Shown: positions 34,209 to 43,428, counted from the stretch's first letter. The stretch is 64,000 bases of DNA from Hymenobacter chitinivorans DSM 11115 (GCF_002797555.1 NZ_PGFA01000001.1:2852001-2916000); one strand, 5' to 3'. Notes: generated by a model from the letters alone, not told the origin. Numbers and translations: made by a program.

Positions 34209-34252
34209 TCAGCCGTTTTTTCTCCTTGCAAGGATCTGTGCCTTGCCCTCCT

Positions 34253-37200
34253 ATGGAAGCTCAAGCCCCCACCCAACTCGAAACCGGCACCTACGAAATC
34301 CTGCGCAACCGCCTGCTCAAAAGCAGCACCGACCTGCGCCAGCGCCTCGACCTGCTCAATACCGAGCGGAAGCAGGTGTTCGGGGCCGTGGATACCCGCC
34401 TGCTGGGCACCGGCCGCATTACCACCGAAAACAACTGCGTGCCTTGGGACATGGTGCCGGTGGGCCAGCGCTTCATCTTCGGCTACAACGTGGTGCTGGG
34501 ACTGAAGGCGGAGCCGGATTTGGCCGACGTATTCGGGGTGTACGAGTACGCCGCGCACGACTTCCGGCCGCTGGGGCTGGAGCTGCTGCAGAATCCGCAG
34601 TTTCTGGAGGAGTTCCGCAACCTGTACCGCTACTACAAGAACACCCAGTTCGTCAAGTTCGCCGTCATTGGCGTGCATTTGTTCATGGTGTTTCGGGTGG
34701 GCAAGAGTGCCTCGGACGTGAAGACGTTTAAGTGGCTGATGCAGGGCGAAACACTCACCTACATCGACAACCGCTCCGACCACGAGTACACCTTCCCGCC
34801 CCAGCACGAGTTCCAGTGGAAGCGCGCCACCCGTGACATGCAGCGCGGCGGCAAGCACCCGCACATCAGCATCGAGGACAAGGTGTTTGTGGAAACCATT
34901 GGCGGCGATCTGACCATCAAAGTCGAGGATAACACCAGCACCGGCCACGGTATTCTGAGCGAGGCAGTCGATAACAAAGACCAGACGCTGGACGATTCGG
35001 AAATCTACTACGCGGCCATCGGCAACCTGATTCTGCTCAAAATCCGGCCTTACCAGGAGCAGCAGTACCGCTACTTCATCTTCAACCACAAGCTTGAAAC
35101 CGCCCAGCGCCTCGACGCCCTGGCCGACGCCTGCGTGCTGCTGCCCGATGGGCAAGGCCTGATTTTCCCGCACGGCTTCTACCTGCAAACCGGCGACAAT
35201 AAGCTGTTCGATAATGGCCTGCGCGACATGCTGTTTGAGAAGCGGGTGGTGTCGCCGAACGGGGAGGATTTCCTGTACGTGTTCTTCAACAAGGACCACG
35301 GCACCTACCTGCTGCTGAGCTACAACCGCATTGCCCAGCGCGTCGATAACCCGATTGTGTGCCACGGCTACGCCCTGTTCGAGAACGGGGAGCTGTGCTA
35401 CTTCCGGGCCGATGACGAGCCCAAGAAGCACCACGCCGTGCAGATCTGGCAAACGCCCTACACCGCCCCGGACTTCCAGCTGCCCGTCACCTCCGATTCC
35501 TACCTCTACAAGCTGGGCAACAAGGAGATTGTGCGGGCCATGAGCGAGGTGCAGGAAGTGCTGACGCTGACCGGCAAGGACGATTCCTACGCCGGCCTCT
35601 ACCTCGACCTGATCCGCCAAACCACCGCCCTCACCGACAGCTACCACTGGCTGCGCGAACCGGCCGCCCAGGCGTTGGCCGAGCCCCTGGGTGAAATCCG
35701 GCAGACGGCCACGGCGGCTGTGGAAGAGTTCGAGAAGGTGCAGAGCATCCGCAAGAACACCGCCCAGCAAACCGCGGCCGTGTTCCAGAAAGCCGAGGAG
35801 CTGACCGGCCGCATCCGCCGCTCGGCCCCCGATTCCGTCACGGAGTTCGTGCAGCTGCTGGGGGAGTTGCGCGGGGTGCGGGGCGAGGTAATTTCCCTCA
35901 AGGAGCTGCGCTACGTGGAGCTGCCGGCGGTAGAGAAGCACGCCGCTGACCTCGAAGCCCTGAGCAAGGAAGTGGCCCTGCAAACCGTGGACTTCCTGCT
36001 CAAGCCCGATGCCCTGGCCCCCTACTCCCAGCGCGTGCAGGCCATTGCCGACGGCGTGGAGCAGGTGCAGAAAACCATCGAGGCCGACCAGCGCGAGCAG
36101 GAAACCGCCGCCGTGGCCCAGGAGCTGGAGCTGCTGATTGAGGTGGTGAGCAACCTACCCATCCCCGACCCGACCCAGACCACGGCCATCATCGACAACA
36201 TCTCGACAGTGTACGCCCGCTTCAACCAGATTCGGGCGGCCCTGAAGCGGCGGCGGCAGGCCCTGGCCGGCACCGAGGCCCAAGCCGAGTTTACCGCCCA
36301 GCTCAAGCTGCTGGAACAGGCCCTCACCAACTACCTGGATTTGGCCGACACGCCCGCCAAGTGCGACGAGTACCTGACCAAGCTCATGGTGCAGCTGGAG
36401 GAACTGGAAGGCAAGTTTCCCGACTTCGACCAGTTCATCGAGCAGCTCACCACCCGGCGCGAGCAGGTAGTCGAAGCCTTTGAGTCCAAGAAAACCGCCC
36501 TGGTAGCGGCCCGCAACCAACACGCCACGGCCCTGCTGCAAAGCGCCGAGCGGCTGCTAAAAGCGGTGCAAAGCCGCCTCAGCCGTCTGGAATCGGTGGC
36601 GGATATCAACGGGTACTTTGCCGCCGACGTGATGGTGGAAAAGGTGCGCCAAACCGCCCAGGAGCTGCTTAACCTCGGCGACTCGGTGAAGTCGGATGAT
36701 GTGCAGAGCCGGCTGAAAACCCTGCGCGAGGATGCTGTGCGCCAGCTCCGCGACCGGGCCGACCTCTTCGCCGACGGCGGCCAGACACTCAAGTTTGGCC
36801 CGCACGCCTTCACGGTGAACACCCAGCCCCTGGAGCTGACCGTGGTGCTGCGCGACGGGGACCTGCACTACCACCTCACCGGCACCAACTTTTTCCAGAA
36901 GATAACCGACCCCGCCCTGCTGGCCTCCAAGCCCGTGTGGGAGCAAACCGTGGTGTCGGAAAACCAGGACGTGTACCGGGCCGAGTTTCTGGCCTGGCGC
37001 ATCCTGCAAGCCGCCCAGCACCCTACCCCCGCCGACCCGGAAACCGGCCGCGTTGCGGTGCTGTCGGTAACGGAGCTAGGCCACCTCAGTGCCGCCGAGC
37101 TGCTCACCTACGTGCAGCAGTTTATGGCCGCGCGCTACCAGGAAGGTTACCTCAAAGGCGTGCACGACCACGACGCGGCCCTGCTGCTCACGGCCCTGGT

Positions 37201-39178
37201 GCGCCTCACCCGCACCGCCGACTTACTCCGCTACCCGGCCGACACCCGCGCCGCCGCGGCTCTCTACTGGCTGCGCTTCGCCAACCCCGACCAGCGTGCC
37301 CACTGGGAGCGGCAGCTGCAGGGCATCGGGGTGCTGCTCCAGGTCTTCCCCGATTCCCAGGAATTCGATGAGCTCAAAACCGAGCTGCAAACCGCCGTGG
37401 ACCACTTCGCGGAGCAAACCGGCCTTTTCACCCCTGCCCAGGTAGCGGAAGCCGGCGACTACCTTTTCCACGAGCTGACCCACACCGGCACCTTTATCAT
37501 TGCCGCCGAAGCCGCCGAGCTGTACCAGCAGTTCCAGAAGCAGCTGCAGGAGCGCCAGGCCACCGACTTGTTCCAGCAGTCGGTGACGGGCCTGCAGGAC
37601 CAGCCCGCCGCCCAGCTGCCCCTGATTCGGCAGTGGCTACAGGCCTACCTGCGCCAGGCGCCGGCTGCCGCTACCCTTTCCGATTTCTGCAACGAGTGCG
37701 CCGTGCTGCTGCTGACTGCTACCTACGACCCCGCCCGCGTAGTGCACACGCCCCTGCGCGAAACCCTCGAAGGCTTCCAGGGCACCCACCCGCGCATCAT
37801 CACCACTAACAACCAACAACCAACAACCAACAACTATACCCTAGACTTCCCCGATTTTCGCCGCCGCCTGCTGCACTACGACCGCGCCACGGTGGCCCAG
37901 TACGAGCAGTTTCAGGAGGTGAAGAAGCAGCTGCTGGCCCGGGCCGCCGAGGATATGCGCCTGGAAGATTTCCGGCCCCGCGTACTCACGTCCTTCGTGC
38001 GCAACCGCCTCATCGACCAGGTGTATCTGCCCATCATCGGGGCCAACCTGGCCAAGCAGATCGGGACGGCGGGGGAAGGCAAGCGCACCGACCTCATGGG
38101 CCTGCTCCTGCTCATCTCGCCGCCCGGCTACGGCAAAACTACCCTCATGGAGTACGTGGCCAACCGCCTGGGCCTCATTTTCATGAAGATTAACGGGCCG
38201 GCCATCGGGCACGCCGTAACCAGCGTGGACCCCGCCCAGGCCCCCAACGCCGGGGCCCGGCAGGAGCTGGAAAAGCTGAACCTGGCCTTCGAGATGGGCG
38301 ACAACGTGATGATCTACGTGGACGACATTCAGCACTGCAACCCCGAGTTTTTGCAGAAGTTCATCTCGCTCTGCGACGCCCAGCGCAAGATTGAGGGCGT
38401 GTACCAGGGCCGCCCCCGCACCTACGACTTCCGCGGCCGCAAGGTGTGCGTGGTGATGGCCGGCAACCCCTACACCGAAAGCGGCGACGTATTTCAGCTG
38501 CCCGACATGCTGGCCAACCGCGCCGACATCTACAACCTGGGCGACATTCTCACGGCCGGCTCCGAAGACGCCTTCCGCCTCTCCTACCTCGAAAACGCCC
38601 TCACCAGCAACGCCGCCCTGGCCCGCCTCGCCACCCAAAGCCCCCAGGACGTGCCCGCCCTCATCCGCCTCGCCGAAACCGGGCAGCAGGACGGCCTCAG
38701 CTTCGAGGGCAACCACACGCCCGAGGAGCTCAACGAGTACGTAGCCGTGCTGCAAAAGCTGCTGCGCCTGCGCGACGTAGTGGCCCGCGTCAATGCGGCC
38801 TACATTGCCAGCGCCGCCCAGGCCGACGCCTACCGCACCGAGCCGCCGTTCAAGCTGCAAGGCTCCTACCGCAACATGAACAAGCTGGCCGAGAAAGTGC
38901 GCCCCGTGATGAACGACCAGGAAATCGAACAGCTCCTGGCCGCCCACTACGAAAGCGAAGCCCAAACCCTGACCAGCGCCACCGAAGCCAACCTGCTCAA
39001 GCTGCGCGAGCTGCTGAGCTGGCTCACCCCCGAGCAAGCCGCCCGCTGGCAGCAAATCAAGCAAACCTACCTCGACAACCTCCGCAACTCCGGCGCCGGC
39101 CAGCTCCTGCAAATGCTCGATAAGCTGGAAAATATTGCCGGCGGGTTGAGCGGGATTCGGGAGGCGCTGAAAAAGTAA
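34253..39178 (+). CDS. Giant DNA-repair-type AAA ATPase (DUF3686 family)
   Basis: This 1641-residue protein ends the membrane-stress cassette. The N-terminal 500 residues are beta-rich (propeller-like) and contain the DUF3686 segments HDFRPLGLELLQNP and ATRDMQRGGKHPHISIEDKV. Coiled coils follow at about 470-850. The C-terminal AAA module has Walker A PPGYGKTT near 1291, Walker B MIYVDDIQH near 1351 and the sensor AGNPYTESG, with MLANRADIYNLGDI behind it. A low-complexity TTNNQQPTTNN insert at about 1183 looks like a DNA repeat placed in a linker. The ATG at 34253 was chosen; the frame upstream opens with TTG. Family proteins are called DNA-repair ATPases, but the neighbours suggest a membrane-linked motor. 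The end of this gene recurs as relics downstream. Confidence 0.92.
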   Translation: MEAQAPTQLETGTYEILRNRLLKSSTDLRQRLDLLNTERKQVFGAVDTRLLGTGRITTENNCVPWDMVPVGQRFIFGYNVVLGLKAEPDLADVFGVYEYAAHDFRPLGLELLQNPQFLEEFRNLYRYYKNTQFVKFAVIGVHLFMVFRVGKSASDVKTFKWLMQGETLTYIDNRSDHEYTFPPQHEFQWKRATRDMQRGGKHPHISIEDKVFVETIGGDLTIKVEDNTSTGHGILSEAVDNKDQTLDDSEIYYAAIGNLILLKIRPYQEQQYRYFIFNHKLETAQRLDALADACVLLPDGQGLIFPHGFYLQTGDNKLFDNGLRDMLFEKRVVSPNGEDFLYVFFNKDHGTYLLLSYNRIAQRVDNPIVCHGYALFENGELCYFRADDEPKKHHAVQIWQTPYTAPDFQLPVTSDSYLYKLGNKEIVRAMSEVQEVLTLTGKDDSYAGLYLDLIRQTTALTDSYHWLREPAAQALAEPLGEIRQTATAAVEEFEKVQSIRKNTAQQTAAVFQKAEELTGRIRRSAPDSVTEFVQLLGELRGVRGEVISLKELRYVELPAVEKHAADLEALSKEVALQTVDFLLKPDALAPYSQRVQAIADGVEQVQKTIEADQREQETAAVAQELELLIEVVSNLPIPDPTQTTAIIDNISTVYARFNQIRAALKRRRQALAGTEAQAEFTAQLKLLEQALTNYLDLADTPAKCDEYLTKLMVQLEELEGKFPDFDQFIEQLTTRREQVVEAFESKKTALVAARNQHATALLQSAERLLKAVQSRLSRLESVADINGYFAADVMVEKVRQTAQELLNLGDSVKSDDVQSRLKTLREDAVRQLRDRADLFADGGQTLKFGPHAFTVNTQPLELTVVLRDGDLHYHLTGTNFFQKITDPALLASKPVWEQTVVSENQDVYRAEFLAWRILQAAQHPTPADPETGRVAVLSVTELGHLSAAELLTYVQQFMAARYQEGYLKGVHDHDAALLLTALVRLTRTADLLRYPADTRAAAALYWLRFANPDQRAHWERQLQGIGVLLQVFPDSQEFDELKTELQTAVDHFAEQTGLFTPAQVAEAGDYLFHELTHTGTFIIAAEAAELYQQFQKQLQERQATDLFQQSVTGLQDQPAAQLPLIRQWLQAYLRQAPAAATLSDFCNECAVLLLTATYDPARVVHTPLRETLEGFQGTHPRIITTNNQQPTTNNYTLDFPDFRRRLLHYDRATVAQYEQFQEVKKQLLARAAEDMRLEDFRPRVLTSFVRNRLIDQVYLPIIGANLAKQIGTAGEGKRTDLMGLLLLISPPGYGKTTLMEYVANRLGLIFMKINGPAIGHAVTSVDPAQAPNAGARQELEKLNLAFEMGDNVMIYVDDIQHCNPEFLQKFISLCDAQRKIEGVYQGRPRTYDFRGRKVCVVMAGNPYTESGDVFQLPDMLANRADIYNLGDILTAGSEDAFRLSYLENALTSNAALARLATQSPQDVPALIRLAETGQQDGLSFEGNHTPEELNEYVAVLQKLLRLRDVVARVNAAYIASAAQADAYRTEPPFKLQGSYRNMNKLAEKVRPVMNDQEIEQLLAAHYESEAQTLTSATEANLLKLRELLSWLTPEQAARWQQIKQTYLDNLRNSGAGQLLQMLDKLENIAGGLSGIREALKK

Positions 39179-39183
39179 TAGGT

Positions 39184-40362
39184 ATGACTTTAATCAATAC
39201 ACTCGAACAGTGGCATAAGAATGCCCTTCTTATATCGTCACCTTATCTTATCAAAGCAAATGTTTCTAGAGAAAAAATAACTTTTATATACGAACAACTG
39301 AAAGCTGGTTTCGGAGAAAAATTTTTCTATCTAAAAACAGGTATTGACATTCCACTCGATAAAACCATATGGATACATCAGCTCTTAGCTAATATGAACC
39401 ACTTGGGAAGTATCGGAGCACTGTATCATATAGCATTACTGATACAATACGCCCATACGCTAGAAAGCAACATTTATGATGAGATACGCAGAATAAAAAA
39501 CAATCCCAGAAACCTTAGGACATTTTTTTATGAATTATTTATATTCAATATATTAGACAAAGGCAAAATCGAAAACAAAAAGAAATTCACTGTTGGGCTA
39601 CAAGAAATAGAGGGAACATGCATCATTAACGGCAAAATATTTTTATTTGAATGCAGAAAAGTATTTATGCCTAAGATAGAAGAATTAGATATAAAGAAAA
39701 GACTCATGGAGGTTTTCTACATCAAGTCCAGAAAGATAAACAAAGGTATAGGTATGATATGCGGCATTAAAATGACTAGACCTATTACTGGAAATTATCG
39801 TCAATCATTTGAAGAAAAAATCAGCACTTATTTTGATAATTTCAACAAGCATACTGGATTTAATGAGATAGATTACACAGTTGAAGACAGAACAGGAACC
39901 TTTACAGCAACGAATTACAATGAAGCATCTCTGATTGAAGCTAAAGAAATAAAAAACTACGACGTACTATTCTATTTATCTCCGAAGGAAAACAAGGGTG
40001 AGATGATACATTTGATTGGCGGTACGCAAAGTATGTTCCAAGTTCCTCAGACTGCGATATATAAAAAACTGGAAAATATTCTTAAAGAGAAGAAAAAGCA
40101 GCATATAAATTCCATTTACAAGAACAAGATAATATTTATTGATACAGAAATATTCCCAAGCTTAGATATGGACATATTTCAAACAGAAACTTCTTTCGAT
40201 GTAGACATGCTCAAGAACGTATACAACAAAGTATGTAGAGACACTATCCTTATTATTACAAGAAGAATATACCACAAAGAAGAACCTGAAATTAAAGTAG
40301 CAGCTGTTTACACTAAAGCTCTTGAATCTGAGGCTAACTACTTGCTATCTAGATTTAACTAG
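39184..40362 (+). CDS. AT-rich nuclease-like protein of unknown family
   Basis: This 392-residue protein is encoded at roughly 30% GC against over 60% around it. It starts 5 bp after the ATPase stop codon. A helical N-terminal domain is followed by FFYELFIFNILDKGKIENKK and then a strand-turn-strand EIEGTCIINGKIFLFECRKV. The pattern (E/D)G...(I)FxECRK resembles the catalytic core of PD-(D/E)xK nucleases, with the Glu and Lys in place. The C-terminus has IIFIDTEIFPSLDMDIFQ and VDMLKNVYNKVCRDTILIIT. I recognise no named family. Codon use and base composition indicate transfer, probably as a defence-type cargo gene. Confidence 0.85.
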   Translation: MTLINTLEQWHKNALLISSPYLIKANVSREKITFIYEQLKAGFGEKFFYLKTGIDIPLDKTIWIHQLLANMNHLGSIGALYHIALLIQYAHTLESNIYDEIRRIKNNPRNLRTFFYELFIFNILDKGKIENKKKFTVGLQEIEGTCIINGKIFLFECRKVFMPKIEELDIKKRLMEVFYIKSRKINKGIGMICGIKMTRPITGNYRQSFEEKISTYFDNFNKHTGFNEIDYTVEDRTGTFTATNYNEASLIEAKEIKNYDVLFYLSPKENKGEMIHLIGGTQSMFQVPQTAIYKKLENILKEKKKQHINSIYKNKIIFIDTEIFPSLDMDIFQTETSFDVDMLKNVYNKVCRDTILIITRRIYHKEEPEIKVAAVYTKALESEANYLLSRFN

Positions 40363-40424
40363 CTGTAATTACCCTTGTATGACTTTGGTCCCAACACCTA
40401 ATAGCCCTACTTTCTCCTAGTTGC

Positions 40425-40510
40425 TCGGCTGTGCCGAGTGACGCCTTCGCCGGAGCGGCTCCGCCGCGAGCATCCCGCGCAGGGCCGCCGAAGCTACGGC
40501 CGAGTCTGAC
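40425..40510. other. GC-rich hairpin cluster in an AT-rich island
   Basis: CTCGGC-tgt-GCCGAG and GCCGGAGCGGCTCCGCC hairpins lie next to each other in a stretch of about 85 bp that is far more GC-rich than its neighbours. It is followed by TCTGACTTTTT. It sits after the nuclease-like gene and may end its transcript, or be a dispersed structured repeat. The rest of 40363-40752 holds only the gene relic listed next. Confidence 0.45.
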
Positions 40511-40524
40511 TTTTTGAATAGCTT

Positions 40525-40641
40525 AGCAACCTACGCAACTCCGGTGCCGGCCAGCTTCTGCAGATGCTAGATAAATTGGAAAGCATTGCTGGGGGCCTGA
40601 GTGGGATTCGAGAGGCGATAAAACGCCCATCTATCAACTAA
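40525..40641 (+). pseudogene. Relic of the 3' end of the AAA ATPase gene (copy 2)
   Basis: Thirty-eight codons read NLRNSGAGQLLQMLDKLESI then AGGLSGIREAIKR and a stop. They match the last residues of the ATPase at 39178 almost exactly in protein, with mostly synonymous DNA changes. The fragment therefore derives from a diverged homologous gene, not from a recent duplication. It has no start and no upstream domain. It sits at the downstream end of the AT-rich nuclease-like gene. Confidence 0.85.
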
Positions 40642-40752
40642 GAGTCTCTTGGGAATTTTAGAGCCAGCAATTAGGGCTGATGGTGGCGTTATAGGGAGCC
40701 ATATTAATTCTCCAACAAACTCTCAACTTTTTCACACACTTACCAACACTTT

Positions 40753-41685
40753 ATGTTGTTCTCAGACTTAACCAAATCCAAGGCGCAAGAATTAAACCCC
40801 GAGTTTGAAAAGCTATTCAACCTAGCTATTGTTAATCAGAACCATCCGGGCGACATAATATTACTTCATCAGAATGGCACCTATGACCCCTCAGTAACAA
40901 GATTTGAAGGAGTAACCCTTAATCCTCACGTGATAGGACCGGGCCGCATTGGATGGTCTTATTATACCCATTATCAATTCATTAATCAGTATAGACAAAC
41001 GCAGACTGCTAAGGTTACTCACGTTGAATGGACAGCAAAAATACAAGAACTAATTGAAGCTCAAAACTGGAATGAGAGAGACAAACATGTTGATTTTGAA
41101 GCCTCAACCATACACATTGAGACACTAGTTTATCTTAAAATATGGGAATCGGATTACTTTATTAAAACCTTGTATGAATTTGCAAGAATGTTGGAAGGAA
41201 AACCTTATGATTGGAATTTTAGGATTTATGAGAGTGCGCGTGATTCTGGCGCAACAGGTGTACGCCATGACATTATCCGCAAGTACATACGTGATAAAAT
41301 AAAAAAATTCTCACCTAAGATTTATGACGCTCTAAAGCTTTCATACTTCACTCAACTAAGAAATTCAATTGCTCATTCTAATTTTATATTTCAAGGAGAT
41401 TACATGCAGCTCGGTAATTACATAGAAGATGACCCACACTCTCAAGTAAGAGCTATTTCGTTTCAAGAATGGACAGAAAAGTTTCACACTACTATGATTA
41501 TATACGATAACTTCATTGGCATTCTTAACCGAGCTCGTGAATACAGCAAAGCATTAATGGATAAAAGCAAGAATGTTCATGATGTATTAGTAACAGACAA
41601 GCGTGATAAAGGCAATGATAAAACTTACCTACTTCCCGTAGTTTACGACCCCGAATTCGAACGTTATTCTTACAAACAGAATTAA
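40753..41685 (+). CDS. AT-rich HEPN-like protein
   Basis: This 310-residue protein is encoded at low GC, unlike the surroundings. In the C-terminal half a helix carries YFTQLRNSIAHSNFIF, the RNxxxH motif (R-N-S-I-A-H) of HEPN ribonucleases and nucleotidyl-transfer partners. Long helices precede it (HVDFEASTIHIETLVYLKIW; FIKTLYEFARMLEG), as in the HEPN bundle. HEPN proteins are common in toxin-antitoxin and phage-defence systems and cut tRNA or mRNA. No antitoxin is directly next to it. The role is inferred from the motif and from its place in a variable region. Confidence 0.82.
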   Translation: MLFSDLTKSKAQELNPEFEKLFNLAIVNQNHPGDIILLHQNGTYDPSVTRFEGVTLNPHVIGPGRIGWSYYTHYQFINQYRQTQTAKVTHVEWTAKIQELIEAQNWNERDKHVDFEASTIHIETLVYLKIWESDYFIKTLYEFARMLEGKPYDWNFRIYESARDSGATGVRHDIIRKYIRDKIKKFSPKIYDALKLSYFTQLRNSIAHSNFIFQGDYMQLGNYIEDDPHSQVRAISFQEWTEKFHTTMIIYDNFIGILNRAREYSKALMDKSKNVHDVLVTDKRDKGNDKTYLLPVVYDPEFERYSYKQN

Positions 41686-41807
41686 ACAACTGTAACTCAA
41701 TTGCCGCAAGCTTGCAGCTCGTAACCAACAAAATTTCAGCTAAATCGATATAAAGAAGCTGAATCAACATAGAAGCCGCAGTAAAAGACCTAACACCCCT
41801 CCCTGAC

Positions 41808-41932
41808 GCGAGTTTAGCGCAGTATAACTCGTGACCAGCCATAACGTGGAGGTTGTACCTCTACTGCCGCGCCAGCGGCAAACCGATACCGCGCCGCCCA
41901 GAGAACTCTAGGCGGCGTACTCGTTTTAACGG
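41808..41932. repeat. Multi-hairpin repeat element, copy R1
   Basis: This is a 125-bp element starting GCGAGTTTAGCGCAGTATAA and ending GGCGTACTCGTTTTAACGG. It can form successive hairpins: CGAGTT/AACTCG, GGAGG-ttgta-CCTCt, GCCGC/GCGGC and GCCGCC...GGCGGC. Copy R2 at 45376-45501 has the same order and orientation. The last hairpin differs in its upper stem (AGAG/CTCT here) yet keeps pairing. It lies downstream of the HEPN-like gene. Confidence 0.75.
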
Positions 41933-41999
41933 TGGCTCATTTTATCAGTAAGGGTTGCGACAAGCTGGGTTAAAGTAAGTAGCCAGGCAGTGTGGCTAT

Positions 42000-42092
42000 T
42001 TGTGGTAAAATTTTATATTTTGATAGAAATTACCACAAAATCCCTTTCCCATTTGTGGTAATTTCTGCACAATTCAAGAAAATTACCACAAC
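42000..42092. promoter_or_regulatory. Four TTGTGGTAA sites upstream of an XRE gene
   Basis: TTGTGGTAA or its complement TTACCACAA occurs at about 42000-42008, 42030-42038, 42053-42061 and 42083-42091, as two inverted pairs. The last ends 6 bp before the XRE start codon. The arrangement fits cooperative binding by the encoded regulator (autoregulation). Confidence 0.7.
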
Positions 42093-42097
42093 CCTCT

Positions 42098-42733
42098 ATG
42101 CCGCGCCGCGCTTCCACTTCCTTACCGGCTCGGGTGCGGGCTTGGCTGGGACTTACCCAAACCGATTTGGCCTTATACCTGGGCGTGAGTCAATCCTTGC
42201 TGCAAGCCATTGAGGCCGGACAGCGGCCCCTCACCCACCCCGTACGCGTGGCCCTGCTGCCGCTGCTGCTTCGGCTGCCCCCGCCGGAGGTGCCGGCTGC
42301 TCCGGCCACCGATGCCCCGCTACCCCCGGCTACGCCCGCGCCTGATGCGGCTGATCTGGACTTTCGACGGCGGGAGTGTTTGCATCGGGCGGCGGGGCTG
42401 CTGGCTCAGGCCGAGGTGCTGGCGGGGCGGGCTCATGTGGCGGCCCGCTGGGAAGCGGCCCTGCCGGCCCTGCTCCCGCCCGACCCCGGTGCGCCGCCCG
42501 CTGACCCGGCCGAGCCCGTTACCCCGGCGGCGCAGGCCCTGGCGGCGGCCCTGGAGCAGGCCGCCGACCCCACCGACCCCCAGCGGGCCCTCGACCATGC
42601 CCGCTGGCTGCGCAGCTGGCTGCACCACCGCGCCCGGCCCCTCACCGTGGCGGAAACTACCCGCCTGCACCGGTTGCGGGCCCAGGCCGCCGGGCTGCTG
42701 GCCGAGGCCGAGGCGCTGGCAACTATTTTATAA
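42098..42733 (+). CDS. XRE-like helix-turn-helix protein
   Basis: This 211-residue protein has an N-terminal HTH (RAWLGLTQTDLALYLGVSQS then LLQAIEAGQRPLTHPVRVAL). Ala/Pro-rich helical segments follow. The HTH begins almost at residue 10, as in phage-type regulators. The C-terminal half (LHRAAGLLAQAEVLAGRAHV; AETTRLHRLRAQAAGLLAEA) shows repeated helices that may oligomerise. GC content is back to the genome level. It probably binds the TTGTGGTAA array directly upstream. The next gene at 42820 has the same orientation. Confidence 0.82.
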   Translation: MPRRASTSLPARVRAWLGLTQTDLALYLGVSQSLLQAIEAGQRPLTHPVRVALLPLLLRLPPPEVPAAPATDAPLPPATPAPDAADLDFRRRECLHRAAGLLAQAEVLAGRAHVAARWEAALPALLPPDPGAPPADPAEPVTPAAQALAAALEQAADPTDPQRALDHARWLRSWLHHRARPLTVAETTRLHRLRAQAAGLLAEAEALATIL

Positions 42734-42819
42734 ACAACCCTTGTAAATCTGCTGATTACGTTCAATATTCATACATCGTATTATTTCTCTTTTTTCCACT
42801 TTTCTATTGTTTGTTACCT

Positions 42820-43239
42820 ATGGAACCCGATTACAGTTTTCTCACCACCCAGGCCGAGTGCGACGATGCTACCGCCGAGGTCACCTTCGAGTTGAAGACC
42901 TTTACCCACATTGATTCCGGCCTGGACCTGGCCGACGACCGCGCCGACCGCAGCAAGGCCAGCGGCGCGGCAGCCCTGGCGAAAAAGGATGCTGAAATTC
43001 TGCGGGCCCAGGGCGAGGTCAACGCGGCCGGCCTCACGAACCTGCAACGCCAGGATGCCATCGACGCCCTGGAACTGCTCCAGGCGCAGCGCAAAAAGAT
43101 TCTGAAAAACAACCGGGTCAGCGCCGGCACCAACCGGTTTCTGGGCAGCGTCAATGGGGTGCAGACCCAAGCCCAGGTTACGGTCCTGACTGGCGTGCTG
43201 GCCGGTATTGCCGGCCACCGGGCCACGCTTAGCGCCTAA
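42820..43239 (+). CDS. Small helical protein of unknown function
   Basis: This 139-residue, mostly helical protein contains TAEVTFELKTFTHIDSGLDL, Ala/Lys-rich helices (AALAKKDAEILRAQGEVNAA) and a C-terminal segment VNGVQTQAQVTVLTGVLAGI. No signal peptide or domain was recognised. Cys is nearly absent. The ATG at 42820 is preferred over an in-frame ATG three codons earlier. It lies downstream of the XRE gene and ahead of a terminator, so it may be the operon's second product. Confidence 0.75.
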   Translation: MEPDYSFLTTQAECDDATAEVTFELKTFTHIDSGLDLADDRADRSKASGAAALAKKDAEILRAQGEVNAAGLTNLQRQDAIDALELLQAQRKKILKNNRVSAGTNRFLGSVNGVQTQAQVTVLTGVLAGIAGHRATLSA

Positions 43240-43277
43240 GCGGCTCCGGCCCCGAGCCGGCAGCCTAGCCTCCCGAA

Positions 43278-43311
43278 CGACCCTAGCCTTGCGGACTAGG
43301 GTCGTTTTTTT
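43278..43311 (+). terminator. Intrinsic terminator
   Basis: CGACCCTAG and CTAGGGTCG enclose a 9-nt loop and are followed by seven T, 38 bp after the stop of the gene at 42820. Confidence 0.92.
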
Positions 43312-43428
43312 GTGGCTGCCCTCCGGCGACGGTCGCCCATGAGGAGCACCTTTTACTGCAAATGATCTTGGCACCAACCTGCGCCGGCCTTACCTTGCTG
43401 CCCCGCCAAATGACTGCGGCAAGGTAAG

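Noticed and set aside
41525..41842. Minus-strand ORF starting MAGHELYCAKLA, with a similar start at 45339-45587.
   Set aside because: Both are translations of the R1/R2 repeat element and differ downstream; there is no evidence of a gene.
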